A stretch of DNA of 64,000 nucleotides from Salvelinus alpinus (taxonomy: Eukaryota; Chordata; Actinopteri; Salmoniformes; Salmonidae): contig NC_092087.1 of assembly GCF_045679555.1 (NCBI RefSeq), forward strand, positions 26,543,367 to 26,607,366, in the 5' to 3' direction. The notes under the pieces were generated by a model that had not been told where the DNA came from, did no database searches, and saw only the letters and a list, made by a program, of their open reading frames with translations. Shown piece by piece: positions 12,747-26,024 of the stretch (the stretch's first letter is position 1; every line of letters begins with the position of its first letter). The position numbers and the translations under genes were made by a program.

Positions 12747-12894
12747 ATTATTATCTTATGTGACCAGAAAACTGCATTCCACTGTTAATGTAGTTAAAGC
12801 ATTTAACTAACGCAACGACTGACCGAGGTTGAACATTTTAACTTTAACTACATTAACAGTGGAATGCAGTTTTCTGGTCACATAAGATAATAAT
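12747..12894. repeat. perfect 53-bp inverted repeat with 42-nt spacer
   Basis: The left arm 12,747-12,799 and right arm 12,842-12,894 are perfect reverse complements over 53 bp, with similarity continuing a few bases outward (GGCAT). The spacer is 42 nt. It lies in atxn7 intron 2 and would fold into a long hairpin in RNA from either strand. There are no transposase remnants and no obvious target duplication. Confidence 0.92.
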
Positions 12895-12946
12895 GCCAAT
12901 TGGTTGGTTGGTGGATTCATTCATGTGCTCAACACCACCAGTCTCA

Positions 12947-13525
12947 AATCAAATTTGATTAGTCACATGCGCCGAATACAACAGGTGTAGGTAAACCTTA
13001 GTGAAATGCTTACTTACGAGCCCCTAACCAACAATGCAGTTTAAAAAATTTAAAAATACGGATAACAAAAATAAATAGAAGTAATAAGTAATTAAAGTGC
13101 AGCAGTAAAATAACAATAACGAGACTATATACAAGGGGGTACTGGTACAGAGTCAATGTGCGGGGGCACCGGTTAGTTTAGGTAATATGTACATGTAGGT
13201 AGAGTTATTAAAGTGACTATGCATAGATGACAGAGAGTAGCAGTGGTGTAAAAAAAAAAAAAGGGTGGGTGGGATGCAAATAGTCTGGGTGGCCATTTGA
13301 TTAGATGTTCAGGAGTCTTATGGCTGGGGGTAGAAGCTGTTCAGAAGCCTCTTGGACCTAGACTTGGCACTCCGGTACCACTCTGCGGTAGCAGAGAGAA
13401 CAGTCTTATGACTAGGGTGGCTGAAGTCTTTGGCAATCCCTCCAATACTGCACGGACCTTCTATTCTCTTTCTCGCTCTCTAGGTGGCTGGAGTCTGACA
13501 ATTTTTAGGGCCTTCCTCTGACAAC
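12947..13525 (-). mobile_element. LINE (L2/Rex-like) 3' end, copy C
   Basis: A third copy of the LINE tail (TCAAATTTGATTAGTCACATGCGCCG...). It is followed by the 3' UTR blocks and an A-rich run near 13,250. It ends with a short duplicated block around GGTGGCTGGAGTCTGACAAT. It is 5'-truncated and non-coding. Confidence 0.82.
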
Positions 13526-13554
13526 AAATATTGCTGCATGGTGGTATTATACAC

Positions 13555-13722
13555 TTTTTTTTAATTGTAGATATGTTGTGGTGTAATAATGTTAAATGAT
13601 GTACCGTTTTATCTTTTGTTGTATGTGTGATGTAAGTGCCTTAATGTGTTTGGACCCCAGGAAGAGTAGCTGCTGCCTTGGCAGCAGTTAATGGGGATCC
13701 ATAATAAATACAAATACAAGAC
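13555..13722 (+). repeat. salmonid interspersed repeat ending GGGGATCCATAATAAATAC
   Basis: It contains TGGACCCCAGGAAGAGTAGCTGCTGCCTTGGCAGCAG.TAATGGGGATCC. The same block occurs inverted at 37,805-37,937 (AGGATCCCCATTAGC... CTACTCTTCCTGGGGTCC), which makes it a repeat family rather than unique sequence. The 3' end is A-rich. The family was not named. Confidence 0.75.
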
Positions 13723-14925
13723 TCAATCCTTTTTTGGTGAAAGCTCCATCATGGAAATCAGAGGGGCATACTGGGAGACAAGGCGAGATCAACATTTACC
13801 CTCACAAGGAGAACAACAAAGAGCTAATGAAGGGGCTAATTAAGAGATCACCCAGAGTGCCCGCCCACACGCCGTAGCAGACAAGGCCCTCCAACACACG
13901 GCTGAGGACACTTGAAACGTCACCAACGTTTCCGAGGCTCTGGCTAGTCCACATAAAAGCCTACCTGTGCTCTTAGAAAAGTAATTTGCTGCTGTGGATG
14001 GGGGAATTAACAAGCTGACCTGTACTAAACACAGGGTTAGTGACTGGTCTCTTAAATGAGCACCAGCTGAATCACCAGTCCACTCTGCATTCAGGACTTT
14101 GGCAGTGGCACTGCACTATTGAAGCATCCAACATTAAAAAAGTGGTGAAACTCCATATGCCATTTCATTCCCCATTTTCTCGTGTGGTATGGAGATGAGA
14201 GAGAAGGAGAGAAAGAGTAGAGTGCAGTTCATTTCACCTTCCTCTTCAATGGCAGTGATGAATGATCTAGGTAGAGTAGTAGCAGATATTGGATGCTCAC
14301 AGCACAGAGGCTGGCTGCACACAGACACAGGGCAGCAAACTCTGACCTCTAGCCACTACGTTTCCCAGCTTCCCCTTCTCAGTCTGCTATATCAGTCAAA
14401 TGGGTGAAGGGGAGTCAGAGAGATATGATGGGAGTGAATGAACACAGGGGCAGATCAGAAGAGAGAATCCTTCAGTCACGTTCCAATTATGGCTCTTGTG
14501 AGTGCGTCATGTCTGGATCATGTCCGTGTGTGTGTAGAAACGGCTGTTCCACCAGGGAGACATGTGGGGAGTCATGGTAGAGGTGTAGTCATCCACAGGG
14601 TAAGCCATAATACCCCGCACTTCATAGGGCTGGGCCTGAATGACAATGTGCTGAGACAAAGAGAAGAGAACACACTCCAGACCTGAGGAGGATGTAGAAG
14701 TTTGTGGACCAACTGTGATGTAAAACACAGGAGAGGGGCTATGGGTTTGGAAATGGAGGTGTGTGGAGCCAACTAAGGACATACATCCTACCATCACCCG
14801 TCCTGTACTCATCTCCTTCCCTTCAAGACCACTGATCTGTTATCAATAGGTAAGGCTGTGGTGAAAAAAGTATTCAGTGCTTGTACCTATCCATGGCCAT
14901 GAGGTAGAGAATGAAGAAAGGCATT
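13723..14925. other. atxn7 intron 2 segment, no gene seen
   Basis: Overlapping short frames at about 14.1-14.8 kb on both strands lack family matches and splice logic. I regard this as intron sequence. Confidence 0.5.
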
Positions 14926-14929
14926 AGTG

Positions 14930-15215
14930 GTAGTAGCCTAGAGTTTAGAGAGGCGGACCAGCAGCCGAAAGGTTGCTGGTTCAAGCCCCGGACAACAAAA
15001 ATTGGAGTGGAACTGAACGGGCAGCTGGAAGCTTGCTGATCTTTGATCCCATGTACCATCTCCTGCTGTGGAGCCCTTGGGCAAGGGACTTAAATCCCCC
15101 AAAATGTTCTCCATCCAGGGGCGCTGCATTGCAGCTGACCCTGTGCCTCGCAACGCGTATCCTCAAGGGTGCTGGGAAAGGCAGAAGATACATTTCTGTT
15201 CTAACCAAAGGACAA
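14930..15215 (+). repeat. tRNA-derived SINE, second type
   Basis: The A-box-like head (GTAGTAGCCTAGAGTTTAGAG) is followed by the B-box GGTTGCTGGTTCAAGCCCC and a SINE-like body with GAGCCCTTGGGCAAGGGACTTAA, typical of teleost tRNA SINEs. The tail degenerates after about 15,200. It is not a functional tRNA gene because the cloverleaf cannot be completed. Confidence 0.7.
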
Positions 15216-15471
15216 CAAAGTTGTATTATATTGATGTTTTTAGGACACGATCAGCTCTCCCATTTTCTTACATCTAGTCAGCAGTTTGTTGCACTTACAG
15301 TGCATTCGAAAAGTATTCAGACCCCTTCCCCACATTTTGTTACAGCCTTATTCAAAAATGTATTAAAATAAAGTCTTCACACAATAGCCCATAATGACAA
15401 AGAGAAAACAGGTTTTTAGAAATGTTCTCAAATGTATTAAAAATAAAAACCAGAAATACCTTATTTACATA

Positions 15472-17077
<1,606 letters not shown>

Positions 17078-18371
17078 TAAGTATTCACACTCTTTGCTAT
17101 GAGACTCGAAATTGAGCTCAGGTGCATCCTGTTTCCATTTATCATCCTTGAGATGTTTCTACAACTTGGAGTTGACCTGTGGTAAATTCATTTTGATTGG
17201 ACATGATTTGGAAAGGCACACACCTGTCTATAAAGGTCCCAAAGTTGACAGTGCATGTCAGAGCAAAAATCAAGCCATAAGGTCGAAGGAATTGCCCGTA
17301 GAGCTCCGAGACAGGATTGTATCGAGGCCCAGATCTGGGGAAGGGTACCAAAAAATGTCTGCAGCAGGTCCCCAAGAACACAGTGGCCTCCATCATTCTT
17401 AAACGGAAGAAGTTTGGAACCACCAAGACTCTTCCTAGAGCTGGCCGCCCAGCCAAACTGAGCAATTGGGGGAGAAGTGCTTGGGTTAGGGTGGTGACCA
17501 AGAACCCGATGGTCACTCTGACAGAGCTCCTCTGGGGAGATGGGAGAAGCTTCCAGAAGCCACTCCTCAGTAAAAGGCACATGACAGCCCACTTGGAGTT
17601 AGCCAAAAGACACCTAAAGGACCTAAGATTCTCTGGTCTGATGAAACCAAGATTGAACTCTTCGGCCTGAATGCCAAGCGCCACGTCTGGAGGAAACCTG
17701 GCACCATCCCTACGGTGAAGCATGGGTGGCAGCATCATGCTGTGGGGATGTTTTTCAGCAGCAGGGACTGGGAGACTAGTCAGGATCGAGGGAAAGATGA
17801 ATGGAGCAAAGTACAGAGAGATCCTTGAAGAAAAACTTGCTCCAGAGTCTCAGGACCTCAGACTAGGACGAATGCTCACCTTCAACAGGAAAACGACCCT
17901 AAGCACACAGCCAAGACAACGCAGGAGTGGCTTTGGGACAAGTCTCTGAATGTCCTTGAGTGGCCCAACCAGTGCCCGGACTTGAAACCGATCAAACATC
18001 TCTGGAGAGACCTGAAAATAGCTGTGCAGCAACACTCCCCATCCAACCTGACAGAGCTTTAGAGGATCTGCAGAGAACCTCCTCAAATACAGGTGTGCCA
18101 AGCTTGTAGCGTCACACCCAAGAAGACTCGAGGCTGTAATCGCTGCCAAAGGTGCGTCAACAAAGTAAAGGGTCTGAATGTGATAGTTTTTTAATACATT
18201 TGCAAAAATATATAAAAACCAGTTTTTTCTTTGTCATTATGGAGTTTTGTGTGTAGATTGATGAGGGAGGAAGAAACAATTTAATACACTTTAAAATAAG
18301 GCCTTAACGTAACAAAATGTGGAAAAAGTCAAGGGGTTTTAATAATTTCTGAATGCACTTCATATAATCCC

Positions 18372-18915
18372 ATTGGATCCTGCAGGTCACACCAGCAGCA
18401 TACCACCCTACATCCCACTGCTGGCGTGCCTCTGAGGCTAAGCAGGGTCGGTCCTGGATGGGAAACCAGATTCAGCTGGAAGTAGAGTTGGAGAGCTAGC
18501 AGGGGGCACTCTGGTCTTAAGATCGAATTCAAATGCCCCAGGACAGTGAAGGGGACATATCCCTGCATAGGGTACCGTCTTTTGGATGAGATGTTAAACT
18601 GCTGTCCTGGCTCTCTGTGGTCATTAAAAATCTCATGGCACGAATAGGGGTTTTAACACCGGTGTCCTGGCTAAATTCCCAAATTGGCCCCCCATTTCCA
18701 TCATGGCCACCTAATCACCCCCTCATTCCTAAATGGCATATATCAGTCCTCACCATGCTAGCTGATGTGTCGTTAGCGTTCTGGCACAAAATGGTTCATC
18801 CAGGTGGGTGTCACACATTGGTGGTGGATGAGGTGAGTTTCCCCATTACTATATAAATGCTTTGAGAACCTCAGGTTGGTAGAAAGGCGCTATATAAATC
18901 CAATCCATTATTATT
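18372..18915 (+). repeat. 5S rRNA-derived SINE (SINE3 / OS-SINE1 type)
   Basis: The head resembles 5S rRNA with its internal Pol III promoter: GCGTGCCTCTGAGGCTAAGCAGGGTCGG, then CCTGGATGGGAAACC. The body contains ATGAGATGTTAAACTG and CTCTGTGGTCATTAAAAATC. The tail ends with AGAAAGGCGCTATATAAATCC and a short ATT-rich end. 5S-derived SINEs are known in salmonids and other fishes. It is not a functional 5S gene. Confidence 0.88.
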
Positions 18916-20160
18916 ACACAAACTAGAAAAATCTGAACATCTGGGTATTGTTCATGTCACATTCTCACGTTACTAGCAAATATTTCCATTTTCAAATATA
19001 AGTGATGTCTGTTGAGGTTCATTTCAAATTGTTCCGGAACCCTAACTGCCTGACAAACAGGGCCCAGATTGAGGCCTTCAGAAGTTCAGACATGTAGCTG
19101 GTGCCGTTTCAGTGTCGACACCTTACTGTGAGACACTGCCACATTTCACTTCTGCAGAGTCAGCCGTCGGTGGCATTCATTATCAGTCTGCTAGTGTATA
19201 GACATTTGTATTTCATTTGTATGTTTAATCCCAGCCTCATCCCCCGCAGGAGGCTTTTTTACTCTTGGTAGGCCGTCATTGTAAATAAGAATTTGTTCTT
19301 AACTGACTTGCTTAGTTAAATAACGGTTCAATAAAATAAGGATCGACTAACTCTTTCACATTGGCACCAAACGTATCAAAACCATTCGAATTTGCATTCT
19401 CACTAATATGTAATTGTCTTCCAACCTTTGTCTTCTCCATTTGTATAGCATGGTAATTAAACATTTCATGCCAGTCTTTATCAAATCACTGACACCAACC
19501 CATGTAATAATTCAATTATAAATCATAGCGTCCAAAAACAAACAGTAAGGCCATTCTTTGTTGTTAATATTGTAAATATAGAGCACTTTGAATGTGCTTA
19601 TAAAAATGTTCCCAACAAATGTGAGTGTGTAGTAGTTTAGTAGCACTATAAATATTCAACTGACATAGGAAAGTCATCGGAGGTTTCAAGCAATTTCCAT
19701 CAAGAGTAGCAGTTATTCTTAATGACAGACTCGTTGCTCCCATTTTAACTGTGAAACTGCTGTCACCACACTGAGTGTGCCCCTCCCCTAACGGTGCACA
19801 CCAGGGCTTTTCAGGTGGGCACAATGATACAGAACAGCCAGACAGAAATTATGGTGTAAAACAGGCAAAATAATTATCTGTTGTGTATAATAAACAATCA
19901 TGTCAGCTTTATCACATTACATTTCTGTCTTTCTACCCCACTGAATAAGCCCTGGCTGGTTGTTAGCTGTGGTGTGCACCCACTTAGGAACAGAGGATAG
20001 AAGTCCCCTCTTCAAGATGTCAACTAGTGGCCATACATTCCAGGGCTATATCATTGATTGATCAGACTTGGGTTGTCACAGGTCAATCTGGTGCACTTGT
20101 TCAACAGAACAACCAGATTTCAGCTGGTGCATGTGAAGTGTGTGTGCAACCCACCAAAAC
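18916..20160. other. atxn7 intron 2 near exon 2; SINE tail fragment, otherwise unremarkable
   Basis: Only a tRNA-SINE tail fragment at about 19,230-19,335 was recognised (GGCCGTCATTGTAAATAAGAATTTG... CTTAGTTAAATAA). No gene was found in the rest. Confidence 0.6.
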
Positions 20161-20194
20161 ACTCATTGGCTCTGACAAAAGAGAGAACACTCAC

Positions 20195-20263
20195 CATCTC
20201 TGCACAATCGCATGGCTTCTCGATTTTTCCCGAACTCCTTCAAACTTTCCTCCGATTCAGCAC
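20195..20263 (-). CDS. atxn7: atxn7 coding exon 2
   Basis: A 69-nt exon encoding residues 70-92, with the conserved core LKEFGKNRE and MRLCRD. It has an AG acceptor directly before GTGCTGAA and a GTGAGTG donor. Phase 1 at both ends joins exon 1 to exon 3 without a frame break. The intron separating it from exon 1 is only 170 bp. The following intron (12,188-20,194) is about 8 kb and full of transposons. Confidence 0.92.
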
Positions 20264-20433
20264 CTAAAATGAGGCAATCGAATACACAGACACATACATA
20301 GTTGCACTTGCTTGCTTCTGCTGTTGCTACCAGTAGCGTGTCTTCATATTCCCAAAACTGCACGCAATCGGGAAAAAAAGCTAACGATCATATCTCGACT
20401 CTACACACACATCCAGTACGCACGAGCACTCAC

Positions 20434-20641
20434 CGTCGTTGCCTTTGGGTATGGCAGCATCGACCCAGTTGCTCCAAGACTGTCCCAACATCATTTCTGG
20501 ACTAGGCAGGGATCTGCGCTCCGCAACAGTCGCCATTGCTGTGGAGCCTTCTCCCCGCTGGATCTGCTGCTGTTGCTGCTTTAGCTGCCTGGCCGCTCTG
20601 CGCTGCTCCCCCCTGACGTCATCATCGGCCCTTTCCGACAT
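20434..20641 (-). CDS. atxn7: atxn7 coding exon 1 (ataxin-7 N-terminus)
   Basis: First coding exon of ataxin-7, the subunit that anchors the deubiquitinase module to the SAGA histone acetyltransferase complex in the nucleus. It encodes residues 1-69. It opens with MSERADDDVRGE and later has MATV.ERR.LPSPE.MLGQSW, both matching the vertebrate ataxin-7 N-terminus as I know it. The polyglutamine tract is only five residues (22-26), followed by I-Q-R. The exon ends at a GTGAGTG donor in phase 1. I chose the MSER start because it matches known orthologues. An in-frame ATG lies 8 codons upstream (20,665), but a pyrimidine-rich stretch ending in TAG just 5' of MSER looks like a splice acceptor, so that ATG may be intronic. 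The window holds only the 5' part of the gene. Confidence 0.93.
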
Positions 20642-20665
20642 TCTTTCCGCTACAATGTAACACAA

Positions 20666-22030
20666 CAGCAGTCAGCGTTGAGGTGGTGTTCTCAGGATTC
20701 CTTCATTGAGCGACTCGGGCAAACGCATGTTTCGATAACACTAATCCCTTTGATGTATTCAGAAGCTATAGGGTGTCACACTCCAATTAAATCGCAATTT
20801 ATTTGGACAGGAACATGAGTGTGCGAGGCCACATACCGTCTGGGCAATCACAGATACAACTTTAAAGGGGGGACATAACTTCACCTCCCTGAGCGCAAGA
20901 AACGTGGGAAATCCAGGTCACTTACAAGGGGTGTTAAAACGTAACTGCATTAGTTAACAAATACTATAGGCAAGCTTATCAATTTAAAATCATGCAGTCC
21001 CACATCACCTACTTAATAAATGTAGCCTACGCCAAATTGATACAGTTCACATTGTAGGCATTGGTTGTTGTTTTTTAATCGAAAAAGCGATTTTGTGAAA
21101 GAGAACTAACCAAATTAAAGGGACCAAAAAAAAGTGTTATAATGCCCTAATATTGAGAAAATGAATGTGTCACCTCATGACAGCCAGAATATCACTCGCT
21201 CTCAACTTCAGAATCTAAGGTGTGTAGCCTATGACGGAACAGTTCATTTATATAAAAACGCTTATTAAAGTGCAACAATTATGAACGGGATTTTGTTTTG
21301 TCGACGGATGGGGGAGGAGATATACATTAATGTTATACTAAACTTCCTTAAAGCGCGACTGCTTTCCAGTAAATCGATTCATATTTCTCACAACCTTTTG
21401 CGTCAATGCCATGTTGCGCATTGACGATCTAGGAAACTTGGAACACTTTTATTCACAAAACACGCAGAAAGAAAGCTATAGTCCTCCCGTTAGAAAACAG
21501 TGATGGGACTGAGTTACTTTCTACAAAACTTCATTCAGATGTACAGTTCTATAAGAGTTAAATAAAGCCTAACAAAAATGAATGTTTAATGTCTTCAAGT
21601 TTGTAGAAATTAAACATTTCCTAAAGGAATTATCCCTTACTTTCAAATGGGATTCTGAATTACATAGAGTGGGATGAGCCAGGATGTCTTCAGATATTAT
21701 CTCATGTTTGCAACTCAGCACTACTTTACAACATAAAATACTGTTGGGCAGAATCAATATGTAACAGATAGTTAATAAGTGGTAAAATCCTACACAACCA
21801 TTATCAGTTTTCAATATTGCTTACCAGTAGTAACCAGAAATTACCAAATGCATTTTCAGTGCATCCCCCATACCTTTACTGCCATTACAATAGGCATACA
21901 ATGGGTCAACTAACAAGGGGGCAGAGACTAGCCCTATAAATGACAACTAATCAGTGCACAAAATAGTAGGTTATAGGACAGAGAGCAAAACCCCTCCCCT
22001 CAAGCTAACTTGTGGGCATGTTAAGAGTCT
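20666..22030. other. region 5' of atxn7 coding exon 1, no gene seen
   Basis: AT-rich sequence upstream of the atxn7 coding start, probably 5' intron sequence because a splice acceptor appears to precede the ATG. No transposon or supported frame was recognised. Confidence 0.45.
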
Positions 22031-22034
22031 AGAC

Positions 22035-22220
22035 CACGTGTCATACTCATTCCACGGAGAGCCGAGTGTCTGCGAGTTTTCGCTCCTCCCTTGTGCTTGA
22101 TGAATTATGGTCACTAATTAGTAAAGAACTCCCCTCACCTGGTTGTCTAGGTCTTAATTGAAATGGGGCGAAAAAAACAGCAGACACTCAGCCCCATATG
22201 GAATTACTTTAACACCCCTG
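22035..22220. mobile_element. hAT-type MITE with 7/8-bp TSD
   Basis: The imperfect inverted ends are CACGTGTCATACTCATTCCA and the complement of CAGGGGTGTTAAAGTAATTCC. Both lead into the shared motif GAGTGTCTGC. They are flanked by GTCTAGAC and GTCTAGAG, an 8-bp duplication with one mismatch. There is no coding capacity. The size is about 186 bp. Confidence 0.8.
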
Positions 22221-23065
22221 GTCTAGAGATACGTTAACATTTCTTGGCATATTCATTTCCAGACACATTTTCTAAAATATAAAAACTTTGCATCTTGTTG
22301 TTATGGTTATAGGGATGCTTGTGGATCCAAAAACGTCATACAAGACACGCATTACTGCAGCTATCAAAGCATACATAGATAAGGATACTAAGCCTAACTA
22401 AATACATCCAAACAGCACCCTGGTTCTATACCATATACACTCACCTTCCTCTGTATCGTGGTACAGTGCAACTTTTCTTTTTAAAAAGGGGAACGAACTT
22501 CTGAACCTCTTCCGTATTTGTATTTGTGTGTGAATGGATAGGAGCAGCGGTATGGAGACAGAGGGATCTGGTTTTAGGTGAATATATATGGTTCCGAAGG
22601 TGAGAATGTTACCACTAGGCCAGACTCAGTGCAGCGTATTACAAAAACTAAGTAATTGTTTACATGTGTGTATACTAATCAATTATAAAAACATATTACT
22701 TGGCAAATTTTCTGCATCTAACAGACTGACATAAGAATAAGGTTAGGATTCTTTGAAATGACAAATGATAAATATTACACTTCCATGGTGGTCTATGCAG
22801 CTGTTATACCATATGTATTTAGGCCTCCTGCTTATGTGACCAACAGGTCTTCTGTGCTTCAGCAACTGACTGTAGACAAAAGTCGAGGAGTGAAGTCGGG
22901 GAGGTGATGTGCATCTGCGATAGCTGAAAGTCTGACACTGATGTGATTTTCCAACAGCAAGGCTCAATGCAACATGGCAGTGTTGCCATTGTTTATAATT
23001 TTTTTTCTTTATAAGGTTATCATAAACATGTCTCCGACCCCTATATCACACACTCGCAAACTGAA
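22221..23065. other. no gene seen; one possible 5' UTR donor for atxn7
   Basis: No transposon recognised. On the minus strand a good donor (GAGGAAG then GTGAGTG, around 22,440) could belong to a non-coding atxn7 5' exon, but nothing else supports it. Confidence 0.35.
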
Positions 23066-23069
23066 AATA

Positions 23070-23570
23070 TACACAGAGTGTACAAAACACCAAGACAGAC
23101 TGACCAGCTGAAAGCTATGATCCCTTACTGATGTCACCTGTTAAATCCACTTCAAATCAGTGTAGATGAAGGGGAGAAGACAGGTTAAAGAATAATTTTT
23201 AAACCTTGAGACAATTGAGACATGGATTGTGTATGTGTGAATGGGCAAGACAAAAGATTTCAGTGCCTTTGAACAGGGTATGGTAGCAGATGCCAGGCGC
23301 AACGATTTGAGTGTGTCAAGAACTGCAAAGCTGCTGGGTTTTTCACACTCAACAGTTTCCCATGTGTATCAAAAATGTTCCACCAACCAAAGGACATCCA
23401 GCCAACTTGACAACTGTGGGAAGCATTGGAGTCAACATAGGCCAGCATCCCTGTGAAACGCTTGACACCTTGTAGAGTCCATGCCGCGACTAATTGAGGC
23501 TGTTCTGAGGGCAAAAAGGGGTGCAACTCAATATTAGGAAGGAATACAGTGTGTGTACATTGTACAATGA
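23070..23570 (+). mobile_element. internally deleted Tc1-like element
   Basis: The left end reads TACACAGAGTGTACAAAACACC and the right end is degenerate (ACAGTGTGTGTACA). Inside is the start of a transposase at 23,241: MGKTKDFSAFEQGMVADARR, then SVSRTAKLLGFSHSTVSHVY. It breaks at stops and jumps to the C-terminal end VESMPRLIEAVLRAKRGATQY. The catalytic domain is absent. Confidence 0.8.
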
Positions 23571-23574
23571 ATTG

Positions 23575-26020
23575 GTGAAACAGCCTCAAATATCACATTA
23601 ATTTGTACATATCCACTGTATAGACAAATCGTGGCAAAGTTGGTTCCTGTCAATCAGGTCTGTCGTTATGTTCCTGTTGGTAAAAAAACACCTTAATGAT
23701 TGGCTGACAATGGCACCTACCACAATGCAGGTGATGGCTGTTTGTGAAGCTCAAATGCAGAAACTTGCAGTCGACAGTAGTCAAAACTTCATGACCTTTG
23801 ATAGCATGGTTTTTGTAAAGTTCATGCAGTCGAATGAGCTAGTTGGACAATTTTGTAATCCCCACAATGCAATGCACTTTGACGACTTGACAGAAGTGAT
23901 CCACTCAAACGGGCCAACTGACTCGGGGAGCCAACGCAGCTCTTTAGGTATCAAACATACCTCCATTACACTTCACCCCATTTTGACTTCTTCCTCCTTC
24001 TCACAGAGACCCATTGGGGTCATTGAACTAATGTGACCCACAGGGTTCAAACCCAAGAGCGCATTAGCCTACTAAGTCAAAGCCCAACTCTTCAGGACTC
24101 ACATATGAGTAACCTAGCCTAAGTTTGGTCATCAAACCACTTCCGTTACACTTATTAATGAAGTATCAATATCTTAGAGATTTTGTAATGACATGGCAGC
24201 TGAAAAACTGCAGTCCTGAGAGAAGAGTCTGACTGTAGCCATGTCGCAGGACTGTGGAAAGCCTCAAAACTGGAACCAGTGATGGTTAGAATTTCAGTAG
24301 AAAAACAGATCATTGTGCTCGCTGAACCCTTACCTTGTCAAATGTGGAAAAGGGAACTCAATCGTAACTGGATCAGTAGAACCTCATCAGTTTGGGTGAT
24401 CGCTGGTCGCCCCACACAAGTTGTGGAAGGAATCTGGGTGAGACAGAGACGGGAGGAAAAAGTTAGTATCAGCTTCATTCTTTTCCCTGTCTTGATAGCG
24501 TATTCACGGTTTAGGGAATTACGGGGTTGTTTGTCTGGAAGATAACACCGCCTCCCATTCTCCTGGTGGATCTGGATCCGCAGCTTTCACGCTAGCACGA
24601 GCTACTTATGGAGCTCCTCGCCGCAGCAGAGTAATCCAATCCAAATAAGCACTATCCTTGGTTAACCACTCCAGAGCCCTGCAGTTTGCAGCCCAATCAT
24701 CCCTTTAAAGATGATATTTTGTTTTAAAGAACTTTAAACCATTTGTTTTACCATTGTAGGATTCTCATCAATTCAACAAAATGTGAATAATGACAACAGT
24801 ATCACAAAGATGGAGATTATATAGGTGAATATGAATCCCTTTATGAGATTTATTGCCCCGTTTGCTACAGTGACAAGAATGTGGAGGAATTTCTATAACA
24901 GGCGTTGGTATGAGGGGATCAAATTGTCTTGTGCCAGAGTTGCACACAGTATAGAGTAGCTTATGCCTAGGCTATCATACAACAAAACTGTTGCTAGCTA
25001 ATAGAGAGTTGCATTTCAATGAAGCTTAGCTTAATCAAAAAGATGTACACGTTAGAGCTGGGATGATAAACAGAATTATCCATACCGAGCACGCAGGCAT
25101 TTTGCTGATATCATTCATTATGATAAGTAGCTTATACTAGAGAAATGTGAAGTTTGAAATGAAATAAGTTTGATAATATGGGTGACTGTTGCCATCAATT
25201 GCCCCATTAACAATCAAACTAGTAGTAGTAGTTTAAAGGGTAATAAAAAAAAGTGGTGCACATTAACGTTAAAAATCATTCTATTTATCGTTATGGCATC
25301 AATCGAGGCAATTTATCACAATATGGATTTTTGTCCATATGGTCCAGCTCTAGTACACATCCTTACATCACTAAACACAATAGGCCTAGGCTACATATAC
25401 CACTGATGCGTCATGACTTCAACTAGCCTAGGCCTACGAGGCAAAGCATAGGCCTACAAGGCAACATAATGTAGACTACATTAGAGGACTTAAGCCTAGT
25501 TAATGCAAAAGCCAAATTTTCCAAATTGTAGAACTAGCAAGTAATCTATTGAAATTCTGACACCAAAAATGTGTCGTTACTTTATTTACCAATCAGCTAG
25601 CATTAGCTGCATTATATGTAAATTAATAGTGAAATAGTTACTTGTTAATTTGCTAAAACAATTACTAATCAAGAGCATTAGCTAGGTAGTAGGTTAAATG
25701 TATTATTTGAGTGTACTACATTTGTGTTAAAATAATCAAAACGATTTACATTAGTAGAAAAAAAAGGATTAGGCCAATTGTATACAATGTCTTTATGCTA
25801 CATTTGGTTTGTCAGTTACTCAAAATCCAATGCACTTTGGTCATGCAAATGATTGTTCATATGAATGACAACATTGTGGCACAGACACTCTTGCATGGTT
25901 CTTTGGAGGGTATTTCACTGCTCAACACCAATGTTCTCCGCACAAAATACATTTAACATTGTAAAAATAATAAATGAATAGTTTAGACTCCATTGAGACA
26001 AACAGAAGTAACACCATACT
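23575..26020. other. 2.4 kb between atxn7 and LINE copy D, no gene supported
   Basis: The longest frame (23,668-24,036, plus) has no recognisable motif. A GC-richer stretch near 24.3-24.6 kb with a minus-strand donor (GACAAG then GTAAGG, about 24,330) is a possible non-coding atxn7 exon. The rest is AT-rich and unremarkable. Confidence 0.4.
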
Positions 26021-26024
26021 TATT

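Noticed and set aside
14507..14812. Overlapping frames on both strands
   Set aside because: No recognisable protein and no codon periodicity that I could see. Intron of atxn7.
18372..18500. Possible 5S rRNA gene
   Set aside because: The 5S-like part is incomplete and fused to a SINE body and tail.
20642..20665. Upstream in-frame ATG (8 extra codons) for atxn7
   Set aside because: A splice-acceptor-like TTACATTGTAG lies between it and MSER, and known orthologues start at MSER.
23668..24036. 122-codon plus-strand frame downstream of a Tc1
   Set aside because: No domain or homologue recognised and no promoter or splice signals.
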